Shown here: piece by piece, positions 35,578 through 44,649 of the stretch
Layout: each line of letters starts with the position of its first letter
How positions within the stretch are numbered: position 1 is the first letter of the stretch
DNA from: Micrococcales bacterium
GTDB lineage: Bacteria; Actinomycetota; Actinomycetes; Actinomycetales; Cellulomonadaceae
Length of the DNA stretch: 64,000 bases
NCBI GenBank assembly: GCA_009785115.1
Contig: WQWY01000005.1
Location: forward strand, 62,001-126,000
Direction of reading: 5' to 3'
Notes under the pieces: generated by a model
The model's database searches: none
The model's input: the letters and a program-made list of their open reading frames with translations, nothing else
Told to the model about the DNA's origin: nothing
Made by a program: the position numbers and the translations under genes

Positions 35578-37278
35578 CAGCCCGAGAGTCGGGTCGTCGC
35601 GCAGCCTGACAACCAGCGGCCCGCCGGCGGGTGCGACCGGGTCCAGGAGACTCACGAGCGTGCCGTCCTCCTGGACCAGCTCGATGAGCACCGCCCAGGC
35701 GAGCACCGGCTCTGCCGACGCTGACAGCGCGGCCTCTGACGACGACACGATGCGCACGGCCACCGCGCCGACAGCCAGCTCGGCGAGCGCCCAGGCCCCG
35801 GTGGTGCCCGCGTCGACGCTCAGGCGATGGGCGGCCAGGATCTCGCCGGAAGGCCCGAGCAGCTCCAGCACGCCCTCGGCCGGCGGGCCGCCCGCCGGGT
35901 CGGTACCAGCACCGACGGCGCCGACCACCACCGTCGCGCTCAGCCCGGGAGGCAGCACGACGGTGCCGGGGCCGCCCGCGACGGCGGCGGAGGAGGTCTT
36001 GTCCACCCGAGGCACCGGGTCGAACTCGCCCGCCAGGCCGACACGGGAGAACGTCGCCGCCCCCACCACCGGGACGTCCGCGTCGACCACCACCGTGTAG
36101 CGGCCGGCCGGGAGGCCGCCCAGCGTCACGTCGAGCACCGTGCCCGCCGCCAGCGGCACCGCCTCGGCGCCGGGCAGGTCGACCGGGCCGTCGCCGGCCA
36201 GCACGGTCACGCGCGCGGTCGCGTCGTCCTCCCCCGGCGCGAGCAGGCGCAGCATCGGCTCGCCGACGGCGCCGATGCCCACCGCGTCGATCAGGAGGCC
36301 GGGGATCATCAGGCGGGTCGTCGGTGCCGAGCCGGCGACGACCAGGTCGGTGCCGGCCGGGGTGTAGCCGTCGATCACGCCGTCTTGCACATGAGCCCAG
36401 ACCTGCCCACCGGACGCCTCCACGTGGACGGCCAGCGCACGCTGCTGCCCGGCGGCGGCGGCGAGGTTCACCACCTTGGTGGTTCTGGGGGCGACCAGGG
36501 CCTGGTTCGCGGTCAGGTCGACCAGGCCCGCGGCGCCCCACACCGTCCAAGTCACCTGTGCGGGGGTCGAGCCCGGGTTGACGAGCACCAGCTCGGCGCT
36601 GGCGCCTCCCTCTGTCGCGCCGCCGACCAGCCACTGGTCGGCCGAGGCGGGACGGCACGAGGCCCCGGCCAGGCCGCGCAGGTCACCAGCGGTGACGAGG
36701 GTCATCGTGGCCGCCGCCACGATCACGTCGTCAGCGCCCGGCTCGGACCGGACGGTCGCCGCCGGCCCGAGCGGCACCACCGCCACACCACCAGGCGGTG
36801 CCTCACCATCTGGCACCGTGCCGAGCAGCGCGCCGTCGAGGCCGAGCACGCTCGTCGCCCCGGCGGCGGCGCTGGCGACCGCGACCACGTTGGTCATCGG
36901 GGCGACCGGGACCGGGTCGAACGCGGCGTCACCACCGACCGCCGCGGGCAGCTCCAGAGATCCCGGGCACGTCAGGGTGACGGCGGACGGGGGCATCGTG
37001 ACGGACGGGTCGGGCGCGGTCGCCAGGGCGGGCCCGACCCGCGCCCCACCGACGACGACGAGCGCCACAGCCCCGACGAGCACCGATGCGCTGCCGACCT
37101 GGACGAACCGGTGTCGGGCGCTCACCGCCGTGCCGGCCCGGCGCTCGCGCTGTGTCTGCTGACCACGCTGTGTCTGCTGACCACGCTGTGTCTGCTGACC
37201 ACGCTGTGTCTGCTGACCACGCTGGGCCCGCCGCTCGGGGTTCGCCGGGCGGGCAGGGTCGGAGTGCTGGGGGCTCAT
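35563..37278 (-). CDS. DUF5719 secreted/anchored protein
   Basis: 571 residues. A Gln/Arg-rich cytosolic N-terminus made of QRGQQT repeats (18-42), one membrane helix (about 62-86), and a large extracytoplasmic beta-rich domain typical of DUF5719. Function unknown; it is usually next to the glycosyltransferase/membrane protein that precedes it here. The ATG overlaps that gene's stop (ATGA). It ends in GRVP, like the convergent wbbL. Confidence 0.82.
   Translation of the reverse strand: MSPQHSDPARPANPERRAQRGQQTQRGQQTQRGQQTQRGQQTQRERRAGTAVSARHRFVQVGSASVLVGAVALVVVGGARVGPALATAPDPSVTMPPSAVTLTCPGSLELPAAVGGDAAFDPVPVAPMTNVVAVASAAAGATSVLGLDGALLGTVPDGEAPPGGVAVVPLGPAATVRSEPGADDVIVAAATMTLVTAGDLRGLAGASCRPASADQWLVGGATEGGASAELVLVNPGSTPAQVTWTVWGAAGLVDLTANQALVAPRTTKVVNLAAAAGQQRALAVHVEASGGQVWAHVQDGVIDGYTPAGTDLVVAGSAPTTRLMIPGLLIDAVGIGAVGEPMLRLLAPGEDDATARVTVLAGDGPVDLPGAEAVPLAAGTVLDVTLGGLPAGRYTVVVDADVPVVGAATFSRVGLAGEFDPVPRVDKTSSAAVAGGPGTVVLPPGLSATVVVGAVGAGTDPAGGPPAEGVLELLGPSGEILAAHRLSVDAGTTGAWALAELAVGAVAVRIVSSSEAALSASAEPVLAWAVLIELVQEDGTLVSLLDPVAPAGGPLVVRLRDDPTLGLGRVP
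37151..37222. repeat. Four identical 18-bp tandem repeats
   Basis: The unit TGTGTCTGCTGACCACGC occurs four times without a mismatch. As 18 is a multiple of 3, each copy adds six residues (QRGQQT) to the N-terminus of the DUF5719 protein. Perfect identity points to recent expansion or ongoing slippage. Confidence 0.95.
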
Positions 37279-40200
37279 CGGTGCACCCTTCGACGCAGCG
37301 GCACAGCAGCGACCAGCGCGACCGCGCCTACCGCGGCCTGCACCCCCAGCCAGAGCGACGAGGCCTGGTCAGCCCCGTGCACCACGAGCCGTCCTGAGGC
37401 ACCGGCGGGGACGGTGAAGCCCTGACGCCATCCCACCGCCGCCGCGTCGAGCCGCTCCCCGTCGAGCCACGCCCCCCAGCGTGCCCCGGAGCGCTCGGCC
37501 AGCACGAGCGTGCGGTCGGCATCGGCAGGGTCGACGGTCGTGGCGACGCTCCGACCGTCGCTGGGGAGCACGGTCGTCTCGGCGGGTGCGGCGACGTCGG
37601 CCGTGACGAGCCTGGCCCACCCGGTGACCACCGGATGATCGGCAAGGGCGGGCGTGGCCACGCGCCACAGCGTGCCGACGCGTTGGTCGGTGACCCGCTC
37701 CAGGCCGGGCGTCGCGTCGAGACGGCCCAGCAGCTCGGCCCGGGCCCGCGCCTGCGCACCGGTGGGCGACGAAGCCTCGGGCAGCGAGGGGACCTGGACG
37801 TAGGCGACCCCGAGGGCCCCCAGAGCGGCGGACACGTCCGCGCTCGAGCCGGTGACCAGCGCGGCCACCGTCGTCTCCAGCTCGCGCGTCGCGTCGTCCC
37901 GCACCGCCGCGGTCGCGCCGTCCCGCACCTCGGCCATCTGGACCCCGTCGGCGCCGAGCAGCCGGTAGCGCGTCGGCTCCGCGTCACGAGACACAGCGTC
38001 ATGAGGCACCACGTCATGACCCGCGAGGACCATGAGAACCCTCGAACCCTGCGGGAACGCCTGCTGGCCGACCGCGGGGACCACCGGGCCGGTGACGGCG
38101 CGCACCTGCACGCCCTCCCCGCCGCGCGCCTGCCACACCCAGGAGGCAGCCCCGAGGCCGGCGAGCGACACCGCGAACGCGACCAGCCCCGCGACGAGCG
38201 GCTGACGCCACCCGGAGCGACGCTCGGACCACCGGGCCACGGCACGGTCGGCCCCGACCAGCGCCGCGGCGAGGAACCCGAGGTGGGCGAGCGCGACAGA
38301 CGGCCCGAGGAACACCGTCCCCACCTGCCCTGCCGCGTGGGTCGCCGGGAGCGCGACGAGCACGGTGGCCCAGAGCAGCCCCAGCGCGGCCACGACCCAC
38401 GCGAGCCGTGCTGCCCGGCCGCCGACCACCAGGCCGACGACGGCGACCACGAGAACCACCGCACCGCTCAGGCCAGGCCACCCACCGGCGAGCGCCGTGG
38501 GCACCCAGGGCGGGACCATGATCTCTACCGCCTGCGTCGGCACCCCCAGCAGACGCTGCACCGGGCCCGCCGGGTCCGCGACCTGGGCCAGCCCGGGGTC
38601 CGCCAGCAGCTGGTACCACCCGTCCGCGCCGCGCCGTGCCGCGTCGACCAGCAGCGGCCCGAGCAGCACCAGCCCCGGCACAGCGGCCAGGAGCAGCCTG
38701 ACGCGGCCGGTCGCCAGAGCGAGGACGACCAGCACCACCAGGCACGGGAGCACCAGCGAGGGCGCTCCCGCGCAGACGGCGGCCAGCACCAGGCTGGTCG
38801 CGGCCAGCGCCGCACCAGACCCCCGTGCCGCCCGGACGAGGCCGAACGCCGCCCAGGGGGCCAGCACGTGGACGAGCACGGCACCGACCCGGCCGGAGCC
38901 GACCGCCACGAGCAGGCTCGGTGCCAGGGCCCAGACCAGCGCGGCCCACACGCGCAGCGCGAGCGAGCGGGTCGCCGCTCCCGCCGCGACCCAGGCGCCC
39001 CAGCCCGCCGCCACGACCCCCCCGAGCAGCAGCCCGGCGACCACGACGCCGACGTCTCCGCCGACAGGCACGGACAGCACGGCCAGCACGCGCACCAGCG
39101 GCTCGCCCACCCCTGGCTGCCCGAGACCGCCGAAGACCCAGTCGCTGGTCGCCGCGGACCACGTCTGGGCCCAGGTGCTGGGGGCGAAGGCGAGCGCCCC
39201 GCCGGCCAGGCGCGCCCCCGACAGCACGGGAGCGACCAGAGAGCCCAGCGCCGCCACGGTGAGCGCCGAGAGCCCGACGAGCAGCCCGGCCAGGACGGCC
39301 CGGCGCCGAGCGGCCTGCCGTGCCCGCTCGAGCCTCGTCCGCTCCGCCACCTGAGGGGCGTCCTTTCGACGCGCACGGCGCCGTCTGTCGGCCGACTGGT
39401 CCCAGACCTGACGCCAGGTGGCCTGCAGCGGCCGCAGCGCGCGCCGGGGCAGCACCGACGCCCGGGCCAGGCGACGGCGCGCGGCGAGCACCGCCCGGGG
39501 CCTGACGAGAGCCCCCCAGCCACCGGCCAGCTCCGCGGAAGCGCGGTCCGGCTGCGACCCCACGAGCCGACCCAGCGCCCGCACCGGCGCCGCGAGCAGC
39601 GCGGCCACCATGACGAGCGGCAGAACCCACCAGGGCGCGGCGACCAGGCGGGCATGGACCTGCGAACGGCGCCTGGCCGCGAAGGAGCGGCGCGGGTCAC
39701 CAGCCTCGGGCGCGACGCGGAGCCCGTGGTAGGAGGCCTGCGCGTGGCGCACGACGGCCTGCGGCACCACGACCACCCGGTGCCCGGCCAGGCGGGCCCT
39801 GCGCGACAGGTCGAGCCCGTCGCCGAAAGGCCCCAACGCGGGGTCTGTCCCGCCGAGCCCCTGCCACACGTCGCGCCGCACCAGGGCACCGGCGATGCCG
39901 ACCCCGAGCACGTCGGTCGCGCCGTCGTGCTGCCCCTGGTCCAGCTCACCGGGCACCACCGCGCTGACCCGGCGCCCGGAGCGAGTGGTCGTCAGCCCCA
40001 CCTCGACCAGACGCTCGGGCTCTGTCCAGGTGCGTTGCTTGGCCCCGGCCACCGCGACCGATGTCGCCTGACCGACCGCGCGCACCAGCTCGGCCAGGGC
40101 GTCGGGTGCCGGCGCGGAGTCGTCGTGCAACAACCACAGCCAGGTGGTCGGAGCCTGCCCGGCGCCGGCGAGCCGTGCCAGCCCGACGCTCACCGCGGCC

Positions 40201-40469
40201 CCGAAACTGGTCGCGGAGACCCGGGTGCGCGCGGTGCGCACGCCGGCGACGGTGAGGAACGCGTCGTCCAGCAGGGCCGGGGCACCGGCGGGGCCGCCGA
40301 CGTCGACCAGGAGCACGTGCGCCGGGCGGCGGGTCTGCGCGGCCAGGGCGTGCAGGGTCCGCTCCAGGTAGGGCGTGACCCCGGCGGTCACCAGCACCGC
40401 CGTGACGTCGGCGGGCGCCGAGCCCAGGGTGGTGGTGGCTTCTGGCTCGGTGAGGTCGGCAGCGGTCAT
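37275..40469 (-). CDS. Glycosyltransferase family 2 fused to a polytopic membrane protein
   Basis: 1064 residues. The N-terminal GT2-like domain (20-270) has LLVDVGG, TTWLWLLHDDSAPAPDAL and a FGDGLDLSRRARLAGHRV motif. Then come a basic linker, about 12-14 membrane helices (390-800), an extracytoplasmic domain and a final C-terminal helix (1040-1057). It is probably a cell-envelope glycan or lipid-linked sugar enzyme; the acceptor is unknown. It lies between whiB and DUF5719 in one minus-strand unit. Confidence 0.8.
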   Translation of the reverse strand: MTAADLTEPEATTTLGSAPADVTAVLVTAGVTPYLERTLHALAAQTRRPAHVLLVDVGGPAGAPALLDDAFLTVAGVRTARTRVSATSFGAAVSVGLARLAGAGQAPTTWLWLLHDDSAPAPDALAELVRAVGQATSVAVAGAKQRTWTEPERLVEVGLTTTRSGRRVSAVVPGELDQGQHDGATDVLGVGIAGALVRRDVWQGLGGTDPALGPFGDGLDLSRRARLAGHRVVVVPQAVVRHAQASYHGLRVAPEAGDPRRSFAARRRSQVHARLVAAPWWVLPLVMVAALLAAPVRALGRLVGSQPDRASAELAGGWGALVRPRAVLAARRRLARASVLPRRALRPLQATWRQVWDQSADRRRRARRKDAPQVAERTRLERARQAARRRAVLAGLLVGLSALTVAALGSLVAPVLSGARLAGGALAFAPSTWAQTWSAATSDWVFGGLGQPGVGEPLVRVLAVLSVPVGGDVGVVVAGLLLGGVVAAGWGAWVAAGAATRSLALRVWAALVWALAPSLLVAVGSGRVGAVLVHVLAPWAAFGLVRAARGSGAALAATSLVLAAVCAGAPSLVLPCLVVLVVLALATGRVRLLLAAVPGLVLLGPLLVDAARRGADGWYQLLADPGLAQVADPAGPVQRLLGVPTQAVEIMVPPWVPTALAGGWPGLSGAVVLVVAVVGLVVGGRAARLAWVVAALGLLWATVLVALPATHAAGQVGTVFLGPSVALAHLGFLAAALVGADRAVARWSERRSGWRQPLVAGLVAFAVSLAGLGAASWVWQARGGEGVQVRAVTGPVVPAVGQQAFPQGSRVLMVLAGHDVVPHDAVSRDAEPTRYRLLGADGVQMAEVRDGATAAVRDDATRELETTVAALVTGSSADVSAALGALGVAYVQVPSLPEASSPTGAQARARAELLGRLDATPGLERVTDQRVGTLWRVATPALADHPVVTGWARLVTADVAAPAETTVLPSDGRSVATTVDPADADRTLVLAERSGARWGAWLDGERLDAAAVGWRQGFTVPAGASGRLVVHGADQASSLWLGVQAAVGAVALVAAVPLRRRVHR

Positions 40470-40535
40470 GCCCGGCCTCGCGGCGAGGACGACCCCGGCT
40501 CCCTCGAGACCACCCGGCTCACCTGCTCGACCTGC

Positions 40536-40862
40536 CTAGACGACGCGACGCCGCAGCCTGCGCCGCTCTCGCTCCGAGAGCCCGCCCCAGATCCCGAAGC
40601 GCTCGTCGTTGGCCAGGGCGTACTCCAGGCAGTCGGCCCTGACCTCGCACCCGGTGCAGACCCTCTTGGCCTCACGGGTCGACCCGCCCTTCTCGGGGAA
40701 GAACGCCTCGGGGTCGGTCTGCGCGCACAGGGCACGCTCCTGCCAGCCCATGGGGCCCAGGTCGTCGGCATCGAACAGGGAGAGCACGTCTGCGAGCGGC
40801 GAGACGCTCGGCTGCTCAGGGACGTCGGACACGAGGTCGTCGTCATCGAGCAGGTCCCACAT
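40536..40862 (-). CDS. WhiB-family iron-sulfur regulator (WhiB2-like)
   Basis: 108 residues. Four cluster-binding cysteines: ALC (46), then RVCTGC (69 and 72) and DC (78), followed by the GIWGGLSERERRRLRRR turn and basic helix that contact sigma factor and DNA. The long acidic N-terminus (DLLDDDDLVSDV) and the position beside cell-wall genes suit WhiB2, which controls septation. The ATG at 40862 has GGAGG six bases upstream. It has a strong promoter of its own. Confidence 0.93.
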   Translation of the reverse strand: MWDLLDDDDLVSDVPEQPSVSPLADVLSLFDADDLGPMGWQERALCAQTDPEAFFPEKGGSTREAKRVCTGCEVRADCLEYALANDERFGIWGGLSERERRRLRRRVV

Positions 40863-40894
40863 GGTCCACCTCCAGCGCGCGCCTACCACCCGTC

Positions 40895-40933
40895 TCGATA
40901 TCGAATTACACGCGTGTCGTTCCTCCACGTCAA
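40895..40933 (-). promoter_or_regulatory. Promoter of the whiB gene with two palindromes
   Basis: TTGACG (40933-40928), 17-bp spacer, TGTAAT (40910-40905): a near-consensus housekeeping promoter, rare in this GC-rich window. Two perfect 10-bp palindromes flank and overlap the -10: ACACGCGTGT (40908-40917) and TCGATATCGA (40895-40904). Either could be an operator. A run of six A lies further upstream. Confidence 0.65.
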
Positions 40934-40970
40934 GTCGGAGTGTGCTAATCGCCCGTTTTTTCCTGAGTGA

Positions 40971-41267
40971 GACCCCCGGCACCTGACCTCCGGGAGAACG
41001 CTGGCTGGTCTTCGGGGGGAGCGCCGTCCTCTGCGGTGGCCTGGTGCACGATACGCGGTCCTCGCGGCGCTCCCCCGGTCGGGGCCCCACCGAGAGCTGA
41101 GGGTCGCGGGGCCCGCCGCCGTGACCCTCACGGACCTGCTCGCGCTGGGCGTCCTGGCCGACGGCGGGTCGCTCGTCCTGGTCCACCACGACCTCGCCGC
41201 GGCGCGGCCTGGTCCTGAGCGCGACCGGCTGGCCGCCGTCGAGCAGGTGACGTCGACCGGCGGGTGA
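40971..41267 (+). pseudogene. Remnant resembling the C-terminus of TIGR03089-family proteins
   Basis: A frame open from the stop at 40968 to TGA 41265-41267 has no ATG and only one late GTG (41121). Its end, LLALGVLADGGSLVLVHHD...[12 protein letters not shown], resembles from memory the last part of TIGR03089 proteins (an AMP-ligase-like actinobacterial family often found near this rhamnose/WhiB locus). The first 150 or more residues would be missing. It could also be a chance frame. Confidence 0.35.
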
Positions 41268-41280
41268 CCGGCACGCAGAC

Positions 41281-41300
41281 CGGCCGGCACGAGCCGGCCG
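41281..41300. terminator. Hairpin before rmlA
   Basis: A perfect 8-bp stem with loop ACGA (CGGCCGGC/GCCGGCCG), 13 bases after the stop of the remnant and 20 bases before rmlA. It is either the terminator of the decayed gene or part of the rmlA leader. Confidence 0.5.
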
Positions 41301-41320
41301 AGATGAGAGAGACTGTCCCC

Positions 41321-42184
41321 ATGCGCGGCATCATCCTGGCCGGCGGCTCGGGCACACGCTTGCACCCGATCACGCTCGGCGTCAGCAAACAGCTCGTCCC
41401 GGTGTACGACAAGCCGATGATCTACTACCCGTTGTCGACGCTGCTGCTCGCCGGCATCAGGGACATCCTCGTCATCACGACCCCGCACGACGCGGAGCAG
41501 TTCCGCCGGCTCCTGGGCGACGGCTCCCAGTTCGGCGTCAACATCTCCTACACCGTGCAGGAGGTGCCGAACGGCCTGGCCCAGGCGTTCGTGCTCGGGG
41601 CCGACTTCATCGGTGACCAGTCGGCCGCGCTGGTGCTCGGCGACAACATCTTCTACGGCCCCGGCCTGGGCTCCCAGCTCGCCCGGTTCTCCGACATCGA
41701 CGGTGGCGCCGTGTTCGCCTACCGCGTGTCCGAACCCTCGGCCTACGGGGTGGTGGAGTTCGACGACGAGGGGCGGGCCCTGTCGCTGGAGGAGAAGCCG
41801 GCGCACCCCAAGAGCAGCTATGCGGTGCCGGGGCTGTACTTCTACGACAACGACGTGGTGGAGATCGCCCGCGACCTCAAGCCCTCGGCACGCGGGGAGT
41901 ACGAGATCACCGACGTGAACCGCGAGTACCTGCGCCAGGGGCGGCTGCGCGTCGAGATCCTGCCGCGCGGCACCGCGTGGCTGGACACCGGGACGTTCGA
42001 CTCGCTGCTCGACGCGGCCGACTACGTGCGGACCATCGAGTCCCGCCAGGGTCTGAAGGTCGGCGCCCCCGAAGAGGTCGCCTGGCGTCGCGGGTTCCTG
42101 ACCGACGACGAGCTGCGCGAGCGCGCCGAGAGGCTCACCAAGTCCGGCTACGGCGACTACCTGCTCGGGCTGCTGGACGGCTGA
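41321..42184 (+). CDS. rmlA: Glucose-1-phosphate thymidylyltransferase
   Basis: First step of dTDP-L-rhamnose synthesis. 287 residues with the nucleotidyltransferase signature [11 protein letters not shown], the substrate loop [17 protein letters not shown], and [17 protein letters not shown] near the end. The ATG 41321 gives the family start MRGIILAGG. The other rhamnose genes rmlC and rmlD lie 17 kb away; rmlB is not in the window. Confidence 0.96.
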   Translation: MRGIILAGGSGTRLHPITLGVSKQLVPVYDKPMIYYPLSTLLLAGIRDILVITTPHDAEQFRRLLGDGSQFGVNISYTVQEVPNGLAQAFVLGADFIGDQSAALVLGDNIFYGPGLGSQLARFSDIDGGAVFAYRVSEPSAYGVVEFDDEGRALSLEEKPAHPKSSYAVPGLYFYDNDVVEIARDLKPSARGEYEITDVNREYLRQGRLRVEILPRGTAWLDTGTFDSLLDAADYVRTIESRQGLKVGAPEEVAWRRGFLTDDELRERAERLTKSGYGDYLLGLLDG

Positions 42185-42197
42185 GACCGACCACGGC

Positions 42198-43388
42198 TCA
42201 GGGCACGTCCGCCTGGACGAGGCGCCCGTGGCCGTGCACGCTGACCGATCCGCCCCCCGCCGCGGCGAACACCGCCTCGCCCCGGGTCATCACCAGCTCG
42301 TCGTCCCCCTGCACGACGGTCACCTCGCCCTCGAGGCACAGCAGCACCCGTGGTCCGGACCCCGGCAGCTCGCACCCCACGTCGTCGGTGCCGTCGAGCG
42401 TGGTCACCGACAGCTCGAAGTCGTCCACCGGCGCGTAGAACACCAGCGTGCTGGTCCTGTAGGTCTCGGGCGCGATCCTGATCGGCGGCGCCGCGACGTA
42501 GTCGACGTTGCGCAGCACCTCCGCCACGTCCACGTGCTTGGACGTCAGCCCGGCCCGCAGCACGTTGTCGGAGTTGGCCATGATCTCGACACCGACACCG
42601 CTCAGGTACGCGTGCAGCCCGCCCGCGGGCACGAACAGCGCCTCCCCCGGCCGCAGGCTGACCGGATTGAGCAGCAACGAGCTGACCACCCCAGGGTCTC
42701 CCGGGTACTCCTCGTGCAGGCGCACCACGGTGGCGTCGCCGCGCGGAGAGGGTGAGCTCTCAGACGACAACCGTGCCCGGCACGCCTGCGCGAGCTCGGC
42801 GATCTCCTCAGGCCCCGGCTGGAGCCCGGTCGTCATCAACCGGGTGAAGACCGTCTCGATCCCCCGTGACCCCGGGTTCGACCTCAGCACCTCGTGGATG
42901 CCGCGCGCCAGGGGGGTCTCCAGACCGGCGAACAGCTCGGCGGCGCGCCGGGGAGCCCTGAACCCGCACACCGCCTCGAGCGGGGTGAGGGCGAACACGA
43001 GCTCTGGCTTGTGGTTGCGGTCCTTGTAGCTGCGTCGCTGGGCGTCTCTCGGGACGCCTGCCAGCTCCTCCTCCTCGAAGCCCGCCTGGGCTCGGGCGAG
43101 CTGCGGGTGCACCTGCAACGAGAGCGGCCGGGCGACGGCGATGACCTTCAGCAGGTAGGGCAGCTGGGCACCGAAGCGGTCGACCACGTCGGCACCGAGC
43201 GCGTGCTCGGGGTCGTCGGCGATGACCGCGTCCAGGCCGCGACCGTCGCGCAGCAGCGCGGGGGCGAGCGCGTGCGCCCCGAACCACGCCTCGGCGAGCG
43301 GGCCCTCGACGTCGAGGCCGAGGATCGCCTGGAGGGCAGAGACCGACCCCCACGGGTACGACTGGACGGCAGGACTGATGCGGATCAC
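42198..43388 (-). CDS. manA: Mannose-6-phosphate isomerase, class I
   Basis: Interconverts fructose-6-phosphate and mannose-6-phosphate, the entry to GDP-mannose. 396 residues. Zinc-site motifs: LQVHP (Gln and His), HKPELVFAL (Glu), and the third His in [12 protein letters not shown]. It has a GTG start and converges tail-to-tail with rmlA. It is divergent from gmd, whose pathway it feeds. Confidence 0.95.
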   Translation of the reverse strand: MIRISPAVQSYPWGSVSALQAILGLDVEGPLAEAWFGAHALAPALLRDGRGLDAVIADDPEHALGADVVDRFGAQLPYLLKVIAVARPLSLQVHPQLARAQAGFEEEELAGVPRDAQRRSYKDRNHKPELVFALTPLEAVCGFRAPRRAAELFAGLETPLARGIHEVLRSNPGSRGIETVFTRLMTTGLQPGPEEIAELAQACRARLSSESSPSPRGDATVVRLHEEYPGDPGVVSSLLLNPVSLRPGEALFVPAGGLHAYLSGVGVEIMANSDNVLRAGLTSKHVDVAEVLRNVDYVAAPPIRIAPETYRTSTLVFYAPVDDFELSVTTLDGTDDVGCELPGSGPRVLLCLEGEVTVVQGDDELVMTRGEAVFAAAGGGSVSVHGHGRLVQADVP

Positions 43389-43546
43389 CGAGCCGACGGT
43401 ACATGGTCTGGACGGCGGCGGGTCTGCCCGAGGCGCCGACCGGGGCCGTCACTCTTCTCGGGCACTTCCCCGCATATCGGGTTAGGGTCGAGCTTGCCCT
43501 TGGCACAGCGCCTGAGCTATCCCCCCGATCGAGGAGAGTTGCACCA

Positions 43547-44638
43547 GTGACGACCGAGGAGACACGCCGCGCCCTCATCACGGGCATCACCGGCCAAGAC
43601 GGCAGCTACCTGGCTGAGCTGCTCCTGATGAAGGGGTACGAGGTGCACGGGCTGATCCGTCGCGCCTCGACCTTCAACACCTCTCGCATCGACCACCTCT
43701 ACCGTGACGAGCACGAGCAGGGGACACGGCTGTTCCTCCACCACGGAGACCTCACCGACGGCTCGCGCCTGGCCGTCCTCCTGGACGCCATCCGGCCGCA
43801 CGAGGTCTACAACCTGGCAGCGCAGTCTCATGTCAGGGTCTCGTTCGACGAGCCGGAGCACACCGGGGAGGCCACGGCCATGGGGTCCACCCGGCTGCTC
43901 GAGGCCATCCGCATGGTGAACCTCGACTGCCGCTACTACCAGGCCTCGTCGTCGGAGATGTTCGGGGCGACGCCTCCCCCGCAGAGCGAGTGGACACCGT
44001 TCTACCCGCGCTCGCCCTACGGCGCCGCCAAGGTCTACGCGTACTGGATGACGAAGAACTACCGCGAGGCCTACGGCATGTTCGCCGTCAACGGCATCCT
44101 GTTCAACCACGAGTCTCCCCGACGCGGCGAGACCTTCGTCACCCGCAAGATCACACGCGCGGTCGCGCGCATCCTCGCGGGCGAGCAGAAGGACCTCTAC
44201 CTGGGCAACCTCGACGCCGTCCGCGACTGGGGCTACGCGCCGGAGTACGTCGAGGCCATGTGGCGCATGCTCCAGCACGACGAGCCGAGCGACTACGTCG
44301 TCGCGACCGGGACCTCCGCCACCATCCGGGACTTCCTGTCTGCCTCGTTCGAGCACGTCGGGCTGGACTGGCGCAAGCACGTCAGGTTCGACGAGCGCTA
44401 CCTGCGCCCCACCGAGGTGGACGCGCTGATCGGTGACCCCCGCAAGGCGGAGCAGACGCTCGGCTGGAAGGCCAAGATCCACGCCGAAGACCTGGCACGG
44501 CTCATGGTCGACGCCGACGTGGAGGCGCTCGAGCACGCTGGGACCTCATGGGTCGACACCGTGCCGTGGTCGATGTTCGACGAGCTCCGGTACGGGCCCA
44601 CCAGCGCGGACCGGGCCGGCCTGGCCCCCGTTCTGTAG
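43547..44638 (+). CDS. gmd: GDP-mannose 4,6-dehydratase
   Basis: Converts GDP-D-mannose to GDP-4-keto-6-deoxymannose. 363 residues of the extended SDR family: NAD(P)-binding [15 protein letters not shown], the catalytic YGAAK lysine/tyrosine in [12 protein letters not shown], and the Gmd-specific [17 protein letters not shown]. The GTG 43547 has GAGGAGAG upstream. A TAGGGT hexamer at 43483-43488 may be its -10. The colD gene follows after 11 bases. Confidence 0.96.
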   Translation: MTTEETRRALITGITGQDGSYLAELLLMKGYEVHGLIRRASTFNTSRIDHLYRDEHEQGTRLFLHHGDLTDGSRLAVLLDAIRPHEVYNLAAQSHVRVSFDEPEHTGEATAMGSTRLLEAIRMVNLDCRYYQASSSEMFGATPPPQSEWTPFYPRSPYGAAKVYAYWMTKNYREAYGMFAVNGILFNHESPRRGETFVTRKITRAVARILAGEQKDLYLGNLDAVRDWGYAPEYVEAMWRMLQHDEPSDYVVATGTSATIRDFLSASFEHVGLDWRKHVRFDERYLRPTEVDALIGDPRKAEQTLGWKAKIHAEDLARLMVDADVEALEHAGTSWVDTVPWSMFDELRYGPTSADRAGLAPVL

Positions 44639-44649
44639 GGTCGCGTCCC

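Noticed and set aside
37151-37222. CRISPR-like repeats
   Set aside because: The four units are directly contiguous with no spacers and lie in frame within a coding region.
37635-40970. A 1111-codon plus-strand open frame
   Set aside because: It is antisense to the membrane-protein gene and reads as Arg/Gly/Pro/His-rich low-complexity sequence, a typical GC shadow frame.
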